From contig CAUZJO010000073.1 of the NCBI GenBank assembly GCA_963580245.1, positions 1 through 23,219 of the forward strand: a DNA stretch of 23,219 bases, in the 5' to 3' direction. Below are positions 8,415-17,056 of this stretch, one piece after another. The notes below the pieces were generated by a model that saw nothing but the letters and a program-made list of their open reading frames with translations, was not told the origin of the DNA and did no database searches. Position 1 is the first letter of the stretch; the number at the start of each line of letters is the position of its first letter. Position numbers and translations under genes: made by a program. Origin of the DNA: CAUZJO01 sp963580245. GTDB taxonomy: Bacteria; Sumerlaeota; Sumerlaeia; MVZB01.

Positions 8415-10139
8415 ATGTTTAAGCCGATCGGCGACTGGCTCGACGCGCGAGCGGGTCACCGCGAAATCGTCGACAAGATGCTCAACGAGCCGATCCCCGG
8501 CGGCAGTCGCTGGATGTTCGTGACCGGCAGCGGTCTGGTCTTCGCGTTCGTCCTGCAAGTGCTGACCGGCATCTTCCTGGCCATGTATTTCAGTCCCTCG
8601 GCGACCGACGCGTGGGCCAGCGTCTGGTATATCGAAAACAAAGTGACGTTCGGCGGCATCGTGCGCGGTCTGCATCACTTCGGGTCCAGCGCGATGATCG
8701 TCCTGTGCGTGATCCACATGGCGCAGGTTTTCGTTTACGGTGCCCACAAGAACCCGCGCGAGCTGAACTGGGTGGTCGGCGTGCTGATGATGTTCATCGT
8801 CCTCGGTTTCGCGCTGACCGGCTACCTGCTGCCGTGGGACCAGAAGGGTTACTGGGCCACCAAGGTCGCGACGGGCATCATGGGCACGGTGCCGATCCTC
8901 GGACGCATGATCCAGACGCTCGCGCAGGGGGGGAGCGACTACGGCAACCTGACGCTGACGCGGTTCTACGCGCTTCACGCTTTCGTCCTGCCGGGGGCGC
9001 TGATCGGCCTGTTGACCGTCCACCTCTATCTCTTCCGCCGCCATGGGGTCACGCCCTCGCCGCGCGCGACCGAAGCGCAACTCAAACACGTCGAGATGTT
9101 TTGGCCCGCCCAGCTCTTCAAGGACACTGTCTACATGATGCTGGTGCTCGCGGTGCTCTTGTGCCTGACGCTGTTCGTCGGCGCGCCGCTCGATCAGCCC
9201 GCCGATCCGACGGCGAGCTACGAAGCCCGGCCCGAGTGGTACTTCCTGTTCCTGTTCCAAATCCTGAAGTACTTCGAAGGCCCGATGGCGGTGATCGGCA
9301 CGGTCGTGATCCCAACGGCCGCGGCCGTCTTCCTGCTCGCGCTGCCCTTTATCGACCGTTGGAAGAGCAACACGCTTTGGGCGCGGGCGCCGTGGATGGT
9401 CCTGTTTTTCGGCTTCCTCGCCTTCCCCGTGGCCCTGACGGGGATTGCGATCTACGAAGACCGCGCCAACGCGCAGTTCCAGGAAGCACTCGAAGAGGAA
9501 GAAGCGCAAACCGAACAGGCGCTGGCGATGGCCGAGGGCGGCGGCATCGACGACAAAGGCAAAATCATCCTCTACGAGGGGTATCATCTGTTCGAGGAGA
9601 AAGGTTGCGTGGGATGCCACGCGATCGAAGGCCGCCCGCAACCCGAGAAGAAAGGCGGCCCCAACCTGACGGGCTACCTATCGCGCGAGTGGTTCCACGA
9701 CTTCTTCGTCGAGCCGACCTCGGAGAAGTATTTCGGCGGCATCGAGGCCGGGGGCGAAAAGAAATGGGCGATGCCGACGGCCCAGAAGATGCGCATCAAG
9801 GAAGACGCGGACATCTGGGCCTTGGCCGAGATGATGGTCAATCAGACCGGCCTGGACTACGAGCCGCCCGTCGACCCGAAAAAAGTCGAGCGCGGGCTGG
9901 GAGTCTACAACGGCGCGATCTGTTCGATTTGCCATTCCCTGGAACGCGAGGCGGTTGACGGCCCCGCCCTCGCGCGTTACGGTTCGGAGAGCTGGCTCAA
10001 GGCCTTCATCCGCTGGCCTGACGCCCCTCACCATTTCGGCGCGCGCAACGCGATGCCCGCCGGCGACAACTTATCCGACGACGAATTGCGCTACCTGGCC
10101 GCCTACCTTCAAAGCCTGCGAGTATCCGACCAGCCGTAA
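8415..10139 (+). CDS. Cytochrome b fused to di-haem cytochrome c (quinol:cytochrome c reductase)
   Basis: One 574-residue polypeptide carries the membrane core and the electron exit of a bc complex. Residues about 30-235 form the four-helix haem b domain with ligands His87 (in GLHHFG), His101, His188 and His203. The spacings of 14 and 15 are the b6 pattern, not the 14/14 of mitochondrial-type cytochrome b. Residues about 235-350 correspond to the subunit IV half, with the quinol-site PEWY at 273-276 (ARPEWYFLFLFQILKYFEGP). A charged linker (EALEEEEAQTEQ) leads to a cytochrome c domain with two CxxCH sites, CVGCH (398-402) and CSICH (503-507). I start at the ATG at 8415 because GGGAGAG precedes it; an in-frame ATG at 8379 adds 12 unlikely residues. 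It works with the upstream Rieske protein. No separate cytochrome c1 or f gene is visible. Confidence 0.93.
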   Translation: MFKPIGDWLDARAGHREIVDKMLNEPIPGGSRWMFVTGSGLVFAFVLQVLTGIFLAMYFSPSATDAWASVWYIENKVTFGGIVRGLHHFGSSAMIVLCVIHMAQVFVYGAHKNPRELNWVVGVLMMFIVLGFALTGYLLPWDQKGYWATKVATGIMGTVPILGRMIQTLAQGGSDYGNLTLTRFYALHAFVLPGALIGLLTVHLYLFRRHGVTPSPRATEAQLKHVEMFWPAQLFKDTVYMMLVLAVLLCLTLFVGAPLDQPADPTASYEARPEWYFLFLFQILKYFEGPMAVIGTVVIPTAAAVFLLALPFIDRWKSNTLWARAPWMVLFFGFLAFPVALTGIAIYEDRANAQFQEALEEEEAQTEQALAMAEGGGIDDKGKIILYEGYHLFEEKGCVGCHAIEGRPQPEKKGGPNLTGYLSREWFHDFFVEPTSEKYFGGIEAGGEKKWAMPTAQKMRIKEDADIWALAEMMVNQTGLDYEPPVDPKKVERGLGVYNGAICSICHSLEREAVDGPALARYGSESWLKAFIRWPDAPHHFGARNAMPAGDNLSDDELRYLAAYLQSLRVSDQP

Positions 10140-10229
10140 ATGGACACGGCGCCGCGTCACGGGCCCGATAAACAACGGCGCACTCGCCCGGCGCTCGGGC
10201 ACGCGGAGACGCGACAATTAAGGTTGGGA

Positions 10230-11603
10230 TTAGGTGAACAGTTCTTGGATAAAGTCGAACTCCATCAGGCCGGCGGGCGAGATGTTTTCGACGTACTCGA
10301 ACGGACGTCCCGAAGGTGTTTGCGTGATCTTCTTTGTCCAGTCGATGCCCATCACCGAATACATCGTGATCAGCACGTCCTCGGGATAGACCGAGCGCTG
10401 TTTGTGCCAGCCGTATTCGACGACCTTGCCGCCCTCCTCGTCGGTCGCGCCGATGATCTCGCCGCCTTGAACGCCCGCGCCCGCGAACAGGCCCACCGAG
10501 GCGAACCGATAGTGATCGCGGCCACCGTTTAGCGTCAGTTCACCGGGCGTGCGGCCGAACTCGCCCATGCAGGCGACGAAGGTCTTGTCGATCAGCCGCC
10601 GACCCTGCTCGTCCGTTTGGCCTTCCAGGTCGTCCAGGAGAGGAGCGAGGGCTGAATCCAACTCCCGGCACAGTTTATACTGCCCTCCCGCCTTATCGTA
10701 GGCCCCGGCGTGCAGGTCCCAGCCGGTGTGCGAGATGAAGATGAACCTCGTCCCCGCGTCGGCCTGGACGAGGTTGCGGGCCAGGATCAAGGCGTCACCC
10801 AGGCTGGTGCTTCCGTAGCGCCCATGGTCGTCGGCGGGAACCTGAAAGACCGGACTGGCCTTGGGGTTGGTCAGCAACGGATAGGCCGACTGGTAATACT
10901 GATCAACGTCCTTGAAAATCCGACCGCGATGGCTGGCCTCTTCATCGCGCCACTGGCGATCGAGCTCGCCCAGCAACGCCCGGCGCCGCTCGAACGTCGG
11001 CCTCTCTGCTTCGGGCAGCACGAACGGCGGGGGTGCGTCCGAGAACATCGCCATCGGCGCGCAGTTCGAAGGCAAAACGCCCGGCCCGACCAGTTCGGCC
11101 GAGCTCATGTTCATCGCGACGAACGGGGGAAGGAAATCGGAGTCTTTGCGCCGGTCCATGGTCTCGTAGGCCACGACCGAGCCGATCGACGGGATTTCCT
11201 TGAGCCGCGCGGGGCTGAGAATCCGTCCCGCCTGGAGGTAATAGGTCCCACGCGCATGTTCGGCTTCCCAGGACTCCATCGAGCGGATAACCGTGTATTT
11301 GTCGTGACGCTCGGCCAATTTGGGTAAGAGCCCCATCGGCATGCGCAGTTCGGGCTTGATCGTCTGGATGTCGAAATCCTCGGGTGTCCAGGCGCCTTCC
11401 TTGATGTCGAACGTATCGAGCTGGCTCGGCCCGCCCTGCAGGAACAGGAGGATGCAGACATCGGCCCCGCCACGCGGCTGCACCTGGGTCTTGGCCTCGA
11501 CGTTCGAGGCCCTCAGGATCGGCAACAGTGAATAGCTCGCCACGCCCACGCCGCCTATGCGAATGAATTCGCGGCGCGTCAGTCGAGGAATGTTGCTGGC
11601 CAT
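10230..11603 (-). CDS. DUF1501 family protein, Tat-exported
   Basis: A 457-residue protein of the DUF1501 family, abundant in Planctomycetota and related to the alkaline phosphatase/sulfatase fold; its substrate is unknown. The N-terminus has a twin-arginine signal (LTRREFIRIGGVGVASYSLL). It is followed by VCILLFLQGGPSQLDTFDIK, where the GGPSQLDTFD block is the family hallmark, then LILARNLVQADAGTRFIFIS with HTGWDLHAGAYD, and ACMGEFGRTP plus GGRDHYRFA towards the C-terminus. The conserved Asp, His and Glu residues in these blocks are the likely metal ligands by analogy. The ATG at 11603 follows GGAGGG. It is co-oriented with and 37 bases downstream of the DUF1549/DUF1553 gene, the usual pairing for these families. 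The product is probably periplasmic. Confidence 0.92.
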   Translation of the reverse strand: MASNIPRLTRREFIRIGGVGVASYSLLPILRASNVEAKTQVQPRGGADVCILLFLQGGPSQLDTFDIKEGAWTPEDFDIQTIKPELRMPMGLLPKLAERHDKYTVIRSMESWEAEHARGTYYLQAGRILSPARLKEIPSIGSVVAYETMDRRKDSDFLPPFVAMNMSSAELVGPGVLPSNCAPMAMFSDAPPPFVLPEAERPTFERRRALLGELDRQWRDEEASHRGRIFKDVDQYYQSAYPLLTNPKASPVFQVPADDHGRYGSTSLGDALILARNLVQADAGTRFIFISHTGWDLHAGAYDKAGGQYKLCRELDSALAPLLDDLEGQTDEQGRRLIDKTFVACMGEFGRTPGELTLNGGRDHYRFASVGLFAGAGVQGGEIIGATDEEGGKVVEYGWHKQRSVYPEDVLITMYSVMGIDWTKKITQTPSGRPFEYVENISPAGLMEFDFIQELFT

Positions 11604-11640
11604 CGGTCAGGCCCTCCGTTTGGGGTTGTCTCCATCAGAA

Positions 11641-13995
11641 TCAGTAGTTGACAATGAATTCCATCTTGTTCAAAAGGGCCCATTGCAGGTCTTCCACGCC
11701 CTTGTTGCGGTAGTCCTCGACGTGCTTGACGGCCTTGACCATCTCCTCGGGGGTCGGATAGCGCGAGAGGGTCGTCAGGAACAGTTCCTCGACCAATTCC
11801 AGATTCGACAGCGCGGGCGCCCGATTCAGCAGCGTCTTGACCCGGCTCCCCTCGGTGGCGGCCAGGACCTTTTCCTTGATCAGGCTGCTGTTCAACATGA
11901 GCGAGGCCTGGATGATCGACCCCTTGGTGTCCGGTTGCTTCGTCTGCCGATTGCCCTGGCCGAAAAACGACAGGAACCGACTCAGTTCCGCGTCGCCGGC
12001 CGGGCCGACCTGCGCCAAGGAATACTCCATGCCGTGGCCGAACACGTTGGTGGCCTTGGCGATCGCGTCGTAGACTTCCTCGGCCGAGAGCCGGCGTACC
12101 AGCCTGCGCGCGTAATAGCGGTCCCACTCCGGCTTATACTCCCCGTCAAAACGCGAGGACAGCTGATAGGCCTTCGAGCGGCAGATGCGCCGCATCAGCA
12201 GCCGCAGGTCGTAATTGCTCTCGATAAAGTCCTCGGCCAGCGCGTCGAGCAACTCGGGGTGGGAGGGCTGGATCGTCCATGGCGCGGGCGGCGGATTCTT
12301 GGGGTCCTGGCGCGCCAGGTCCCAATCGAACGGCGGATCGACGATCCCAACCGTCATCAACCTTGACCAGATCAGGTTGGCCGCCGCCTTGGCGAACTGG
12401 GGGCTGGTGGTCACCATGCGCGCGTATTCCCGGCGCAGCCTGTGTCCCTCGGCCGGCCGTTCCTTGGTCAGCACAAACTCCGGATAGACGTCCGCCGTCG
12501 TGTCGCGCGCCACGCGCAGGACGCTGGGGGCCTCCATCCGATAGCCCATCCCGCCGGTCGCAGTTGGCGCGCTGGTGAACTCGAACTTGTCGATCCCGCC
12601 GTTCCAGATGCGCTCGGGCCGCAGCGGCGCCCCATCGAGCAGCGTGAACTCCTGACCCGTGAGTCCGGGCCGGATAATGCGCACATCGCCGAAGAAGGCC
12701 GCCTGACGCCAGAACTCCACGCGTTTGCGCTTGCTCAGCCATAGGTTGATCTGGTCGAGGTGCCCGGCCCCATCGTGACAGGACACGCACTCCAGGTTCA
12801 CGCCCAGGAACAACTTGGTGGTGTAGACCGCGATCTCGTCGCATGTGTCTTCGTGCATCACGTCGGCGCAGCGCAGACCGTCGATCTGGTGGCGAATCAT
12901 GAAGCCCGCCGCCCCGTTGACGCTATTGTGGAACGTGCTCGCCGTGAGCATGTCCTCGACGATGTAATTGTACGGGATGTTGTAGCGGACGAACTGGTAG
13001 ATGTAGTCGTGGAATGGCTCGGGGTTGCCCTGCGGCCCGTTGCGGAACAGGTCGCTGAAGAAATAGGTCCATTTCTCGATGAAGGGCTTCTCAGCCAGCC
13101 ATGGGCCCTTGTAGTCGTCGTTGCCGGGCTTGTTCATGAAATCGAGGCACAGCAGGTTGTCGATCAGCTTGTTGCGCTTTTCGGGATCGGTGTCGGCGAT
13201 GAATTGACGGACCTTCGCGGTGTCCGGCAGCCGGCCCCACAGGTCCAGGTAAATACGCCGCAGAAACTCCTGATCGCTGCACAGCCCGGCGTGGGGGACA
13301 CCGTCGGCCTTCATCTTGCCGAAGATGTGCTCGTCGATGTAATTCTCCCGGTCCTTGACCTCGACCGGCGGACTCGCGGGTAACTGCTGGGCGACCATGT
13401 CGGTCAGTTCCGTCGCGGCCTCCCGGTCGCCCTCCTCCGACTTGCCATGCCCCTCGACCGAGAGCAGCTTGACATAGATGGCCAGCTCGCGGATCTCCTC
13501 GGGCGTCAACTTCTCGTTGTGGGGCTTCATCAACGTGCCCGGCACGCCTTCGCGGATCGTCCGCTCGATGTCGGCCAGCGTCTCGCCATGCTCCCACACA
13601 AGATCTACCAGGTTCATCCGCGGATCGTCCGAGCTGCCGTCCTTCTCATGGCAGAGGGCGCACTTGGCCTCGAAGGCCGCCGTCGCCCACTCCAGCCGCT
13701 CCCCGTCGAGTTCCAGCAATTCCTCCGCGGCGGGCTCAGTCTCCTCCTCAACCGGCGGATCCTCGGCTTGCGGTTCGGTGGGGGCTTCAGCCGTCTCGGC
13801 CGCCTCCGCGACTTCCCCCTCCTCGGCCGACTGATCCTCGGCCTGCGGTTCGGCGGGGGCTTCGGCCGTTTCGGCCACCTCCGCGACCTCCCCCTCCCCG
13901 GCCTCGGCACGCGAAACCCTCGTACTCGCGAGGCCCAGCAACGTGAGGATGAGCAGGAAGCGAACGAATGATGATAAGGTACGTGATGATGTCAT
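11641..13995 (-). CDS. Planctomycete-type cytochrome c / DUF1549 / DUF1553 protein
   Basis: Large exported protein of about 784 residues, function unknown. After a signal peptide (MTSSRTLSSFVRFLLILTLL...) comes an acidic Glu/Ala/Pro-rich stretch made of two 25-residue repeats. Next is a cytochrome c-like domain with CALCH and a Met-containing segment (GTLMKPHNEKLTPEEI). The DUF1549 region follows (RIYLDLWGRLPDTAKVRQFI, VRYNIPYNYIVEDMLTAS) and holds a second haem site, CVSCH. The DUF1553 region comes last (SRLMTVGIVDPPFDWDL, RRICRSKAYQLSSRFD, RRLSAEEVYDAIAKAT, ELFLTTLSRYPTPEE). I start at the ATG at 13995, which yields a clean signal peptide. A GTG at 14052 is in frame and would add 19 basic residues, so the start is uncertain. 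Proximity to a bc complex fits a redox role, but that is inference. Confidence 0.9.
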   Translation of the reverse strand: MTSSRTLSSFVRFLLILTLLGLASTRVSRAEAGEGEVAEVAETAEAPAEPQAEDQSAEEGEVAEAAETAEAPTEPQAEDPPVEEETEPAAEELLELDGERLEWATAAFEAKCALCHEKDGSSDDPRMNLVDLVWEHGETLADIERTIREGVPGTLMKPHNEKLTPEEIRELAIYVKLLSVEGHGKSEEGDREAATELTDMVAQQLPASPPVEVKDRENYIDEHIFGKMKADGVPHAGLCSDQEFLRRIYLDLWGRLPDTAKVRQFIADTDPEKRNKLIDNLLCLDFMNKPGNDDYKGPWLAEKPFIEKWTYFFSDLFRNGPQGNPEPFHDYIYQFVRYNIPYNYIVEDMLTASTFHNSVNGAAGFMIRHQIDGLRCADVMHEDTCDEIAVYTTKLFLGVNLECVSCHDGAGHLDQINLWLSKRKRVEFWRQAAFFGDVRIIRPGLTGQEFTLLDGAPLRPERIWNGGIDKFEFTSAPTATGGMGYRMEAPSVLRVARDTTADVYPEFVLTKERPAEGHRLRREYARMVTTSPQFAKAAANLIWSRLMTVGIVDPPFDWDLARQDPKNPPPAPWTIQPSHPELLDALAEDFIESNYDLRLLMRRICRSKAYQLSSRFDGEYKPEWDRYYARRLVRRLSAEEVYDAIAKATNVFGHGMEYSLAQVGPAGDAELSRFLSFFGQGNRQTKQPDTKGSIIQASLMLNSSLIKEKVLAATEGSRVKTLLNRAPALSNLELVEELFLTTLSRYPTPEEMVKAVKHVEDYRNKGVEDLQWALLNKMEFIVNY
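13744..13893 (-). repeat. Two imperfect 75-bp tandem repeats within the DUF1549 gene
   Basis: Copies 13744-13818 and 13819-13893 encode two 25-residue units, each beginning GEVAE and containing AETAEAP, EPQAED and a closing EE. They are mostly identical at DNA level. The repeat keeps frame, so it lengthens the acidic linker between signal peptide and haem domain. Confidence 0.85.
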
Positions 13996-14355
13996 AAGCG
14001 TTTTAACGAACCAACTCCGGCGGAATCTCCTCCTCGTGGGAAGACGTCCCACCTTCTCTTATCGACTTCTCCATCCGTGGGAATAGGCAACTTCGGCAAC
14101 TGGCAAACATGTAGAGGGGCCAATCTGATGCGCCCGAGGCCCCTCCAGGACTCTTGGCCCAAAGCTCCCAATGTATGGAATTATAGCGGATCCCCGATCC
14201 AGAATAAACATTTTTTTCTCCCCCGCGCCCGATTATTTCCGCTAGGACGATCGGGCGTCTGTTCGGCCAAAAATATCATAAGTCCAGTAAACCCAGTAAT
14301 CTATGTATCGATCACGCCTGGCTCTGCCGTCGGTGCCGAAGTTCCCGCCCCCCTC
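13996..14355. other. Intergenic region upstream of the DUF1549 gene
   Basis: About 360 bases between two minus-strand genes, with a locally AT-rich core around 14170-14310. It should hold the promoter of the DUF1549/DUF1501 operon; no convincing promoter boxes were found. A perfect 8-bp inverted repeat, CGCCCGAT (14226-14233) and ATCGGGCG (14250-14257) with a 16-base loop, is present. It is not followed by a T-run on either strand (the seven-T tract lies on its left side of the plus strand), so I do not call it an intrinsic terminator. Confidence 0.5.
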
Positions 14356-15972
14356 TCACTGGCTTCCCGCCTCATGCGGGACCAATTTGAATGCCCCGTC
14401 GGTTTGGGCCGTCACCGTCCCGGGGTTGATCAGAAAGGTCGTCTGGACCGTGCCAACCCGAAGGCCCAGGCCGTTGCAATGCAGGAGCGAATTGGTCAAC
14501 AGCCCCCGCGGACAATCGATGAAAGCGGCCTGCCCCATCGTCGGCGAGCAGACGCTCAGGACATCGTAAACCGCATCGGGCGCCCCGCCAAACACCGAAT
14601 CGCTCGACTGCAGGACGCACTGGTTCACCGTCAGACCGGTCACCCGATCACTGTTGTAAAAGACCGATTTGGTCGGCGTCCCATTGTCGCTGTAAAATGT
14701 CGTGCCGTCGAAAATCGTGTGGGTCGGCGCTCCCGAAAAGCGCACGTACTCGGGACCGGAGCCGGAGATATTGCCGCCCACCCAGCGCATCTGCATGGTC
14801 CCATCGAGCCGCACGGTGGGTGCCTCGGACGGGCCCCCATACTGCGCGGCGAACGAGTGCATCTCGCACGCCACGATCGTCCAATCGCTGGTGGTGACCT
14901 GCGTCTGGATCGTCTCGGTGTAGGTCGAACTGACCCCGGCGTAGTTGTTCGCCGTGAAGGCCACGACCGGCGCGTCGGTCGGCTGGTAGTTGTAGATATC
15001 GCAGTTCATCATGTCGCTGCTCTGGCTGCCGTGGACGTAGATGGTGGCCACGCGGAACTTGCCCGACACGTAGAGGTTCATCAAGTGATTGGCATTGGCG
15101 CTCCAGCGGTCGTTCTGGCCCAGCAGGATCGCCGTGGCGGGGACGACCGATCCGGACGCGATCTGCAGGTTCTCGATCCTCACATACATCGCGCCGGTCA
15201 TGTCCAGCATATGGATGTCCTCGCCGATCGCGATCAGCTTCGAGGAAAGCGGCCCGGCCCCGATCAGACTGATCCGGTGGCGGTTGGTCAGGTCCAGGCT
15301 GCGGACTGGATATCCACCGGGCGGCAGGTAAACGACACCCCCGATCTCCGCCGCCTTCTGGATGGCGGCCTGAATCGCCGCCGTGTCATCCCCCGTGCCG
15401 TTGCCCCGCGCGCCGAAGTCCTTGACGTTGAAAAACCCCTCGGCAAGCGCGGCGAATGCCGGACCGGCCGTCGCGGTCGGCGAGGGTGACGGGGGCCGCG
15501 CCACGGCCGGCGTGGGCGACGGGCCGGCCGGTGGTCTCTCCTTGACCGTCAGGTGATAAGGCCCCCGGCCCGCCTCCAGCCGGTTTCCATGGTATCCCCC
15601 CGAATGGATATCGAATTCATCGAACCCGTCGCGGTCCAGATCAAGCATGAGCATGAACCACACACCCGGCCTTAGCATCTCGGGGCCCTCGACGGATATC
15701 TCGAACCCGCCATCGGCGCTCAGGGTCGCCTCCCCGTCCATGGCCGCCCCCAGCGGCGTCCCCCCGTCTTGATTGCTGAAGAACTGGATGCGGTAGGGAT
15801 AGGTGCCTTGGACCGCCTCGCCTTGCGCGGTCTTGAGACTACCCTGAAGGATTCGGGGTTCGTCGGCATATCCCGGCGGTCCCGACCGCGAGAGCAGCAG
15901 GAAAGCAACCGCGACAAGCAGGCCGAACCCGCGCGACCCCGGGGACCGGAACGTCAGACTGAACTTATTCAG
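14356..15972 (-). CDS. Secreted pectate-lyase-like beta-helix protein, probable CTG start
   Basis: The C-terminal two thirds is a right-handed beta-helix of the pectate lyase superfamily type, opening with FFNVKDFGARGNGTGDDTAA and IQKAAEIGGVVYLPPGGYPV, the hallmark of Pectate_lyase_3 and phage-like depolymerase domains. An N-terminal domain of about 110 residues precedes it, joined by a Pro/Ser/Thr linker (PSPTPAVARPPSPSPTATA). The first in-frame ATG (15741) falls inside the N-terminal domain and has no signal peptide. Reading upstream, the frame stays open through a good signal peptide (GFGLLVAVAFLLLSRSG) to a CTG at 15972-15970 with AGAGGTGG just before it, giving NKFSLTFRS after the start. 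No ATG, GTG or TTG lies between. With that start the protein is 538 residues. Substrate unknown; a polysaccharide or a surface role is likely. Confidence 0.75.
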   Translation of the reverse strand: MNKFSLTFRSPGSRGFGLLVAVAFLLLSRSGPPGYADEPRILQGSLKTAQGEAVQGTYPYRIQFFSNQDGGTPLGAAMDGEATLSADGGFEISVEGPEMLRPGVWFMLMLDLDRDGFDEFDIHSGGYHGNRLEAGRGPYHLTVKERPPAGPSPTPAVARPPSPSPTATAGPAFAALAEGFFNVKDFGARGNGTGDDTAAIQAAIQKAAEIGGVVYLPPGGYPVRSLDLTNRHRISLIGAGPLSSKLIAIGEDIHMLDMTGAMYVRIENLQIASGSVVPATAILLGQNDRWSANANHLMNLYVSGKFRVATIYVHGSQSSDMMNCDIYNYQPTDAPVVAFTANNYAGVSSTYTETIQTQVTTSDWTIVACEMHSFAAQYGGPSEAPTVRLDGTMQMRWVGGNISGSGPEYVRFSGAPTHTIFDGTTFYSDNGTPTKSVFYNSDRVTGLTVNQCVLQSSDSVFGGAPDAVYDVLSVCSPTMGQAAFIDCPRGLLTNSLLHCNGLGLRVGTVQTTFLINPGTVTAQTDGAFKLVPHEAGSQ

Positions 15973-16063
15973 ATTTCCACCTCTACCATCCCAATGCGTA
16001 CAATATAAGACCCGCCCGACAATCTCGCGGTTTGGCCGCGCGCCACGGGGGGGCTACCGAATG

Positions 16064-16105
16064 AAAAAACGCGGGACGGAGGACCCAATCCCCTCATCCC
16101 GCGTT
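16064..16105 (-). terminator. Intrinsic terminator of the 16130-16942 gene
   Basis: A perfect 9-bp stem, AACGCGGGA at 16068-16076 and TCCCGCGTT at 16097-16105, is followed on the minus strand by a run of T (six A on the plus strand, 16064-16069). It starts 25 bases after the stop codon of the secreted protein gene. Confidence 0.8.
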
Positions 16106-16129
16106 GTTGAGTGCCTGTCCGGGTCCGAT

Positions 16130-16942
16130 TCAGTCGTAAAGGCTCCAGCGCATGACCTCATTGGGCACGGGCCCCATGTCCGGATTCTCGACCAAGGCGA
16201 TGTAATCGAGTATAAACGGGTCGCTTGAACCATTGTCGTTGGCGGCATTGGCTCCGATCAGATTGCCTCCGGGCGGCATGGCCGGTATGCCCGAAGGCGT
16301 GATCTCGACCCAAGCCGATCCGTCAAATTGCCAGTTCTTCGCTTCGCCGCTGTTGAAAAAGACCGACACCACGCCGTCTTCGCCAATCAGGATCCCGACG
16401 CTTTGGATCACGCCCAGTTGAATATCGGTTCCCGTGTCGATGATCGGACTCAAGTCACTATGGCCCACACCGCCCGGATGGACGCTGATGTCTCCATCGG
16501 GCCCGAGGTTGACCAGACGCACTCGATCCTCTTCGCCCGCGTTGGCTCCCCATCCTCCGCCTGAGCCAAAGCCAACCGAGAAGTCGCCCCCTTGAGTCTT
16601 CCTAAATACCGCCACATAGGCATATGAGACCCCTCCAGCCAATTCCGTCCCGCACTGCCGCGAGTCGATATACGATGACCATACCCCGACGAACGGCATC
16701 TCCAGGTTCGTCACGCCGTCAAAAACATTGTTGCAGCAACGGTTGGACTGCCACCAGCAGGTCAACGTGGTCCGGTCCCCGCCGATCGGCGAGTCTCCCT
16801 CGTCTTCATTGGGCATGTCGCCCGCGGGATTCGTGAAATCATCCTCGATCAAGATGACTTCCTGAGCCTGGCCGCTCGTCGCGGCCACGCTGAACAGCAA
16901 GACTGATAATGCTATAAATCCTCCCAAAGCGGATCGGTTCAT
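16130..16942 (-). CDS. Secreted protein of unknown function
   Basis: A 270-residue protein I do not recognise. A clear signal peptide (MNRSALGGFIALSVLLFSVA, cleavage likely after SGQAQ) leads to an acidic, glycine-rich domain. It starts EVILIEDDFTNPAGDMPNED, has a paired cysteine cluster (CWWQSNRCCNN and a later RQCG), then repeated beta-type stretches (VSYAYVAVFRKTQGGDFSVG, IQSVGILIGEDGVVSVFFN), and ends EVMRWSLYD. The layout resembles extracellular beta-sandwich (concanavalin-like) proteins of Planctomycetota, but that is only an impression. The start is secure: GGAGGTGA lies five bases before the ATG. It appears to be a single-gene transcript, with its own hairpin leader upstream and an intrinsic terminator downstream. 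Confidence 0.8.
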   Translation of the reverse strand: MNRSALGGFIALSVLLFSVAATSGQAQEVILIEDDFTNPAGDMPNEDEGDSPIGGDRTTLTCWWQSNRCCNNVFDGVTNLEMPFVGVWSSYIDSRQCGTELAGGVSYAYVAVFRKTQGGDFSVGFGSGGGWGANAGEEDRVRLVNLGPDGDISVHPGGVGHSDLSPIIDTGTDIQLGVIQSVGILIGEDGVVSVFFNSGEAKNWQFDGSAWVEITPSGIPAMPPGGNLIGANAANDNGSSDPFILDYIALVENPDMGPVPNEVMRWSLYD

Positions 16943-16966
16943 CGTCTCACCTCCGAAAGGTCTCAG

Positions 16967-16987
16967 CGTCGGATGGGAAATCCGACG
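16967..16987 (-). promoter_or_regulatory. Leader hairpin upstream of the secreted protein gene
   Basis: A perfect 8-bp stem with a 5-base loop: CGTCGGAT at 16967-16974 and ATCCGACG at 16980-16987. It would sit in the 5' leader of the 16942 gene, about 14 bases upstream of its GGAGGTGA site. It could stabilise the mRNA or modulate translation. There is no T-run, so it is not an obvious attenuator. Confidence 0.5.
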
Positions 16988-17056
16988 GAGAAAACGTCGC
17001 CATGTTCATGAAAACCCGGCCCAACCGAACATGAAAATCGAACATTTGACACTTTC

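Noticed and set aside
8325..9641. Minus-strand frame of 438 codons opposite cytochrome b
   Set aside because: Composition is that of an antisense shadow (Arg/His/Gln-rich); cytochrome b is unambiguous on the plus strand.
14077..15489. Plus-strand frame of 470 codons opposite the lyase-like gene
   Set aside because: Arg/His/Gly-rich shadow without motifs; the minus strand has the beta-helix signature and a signal peptide.
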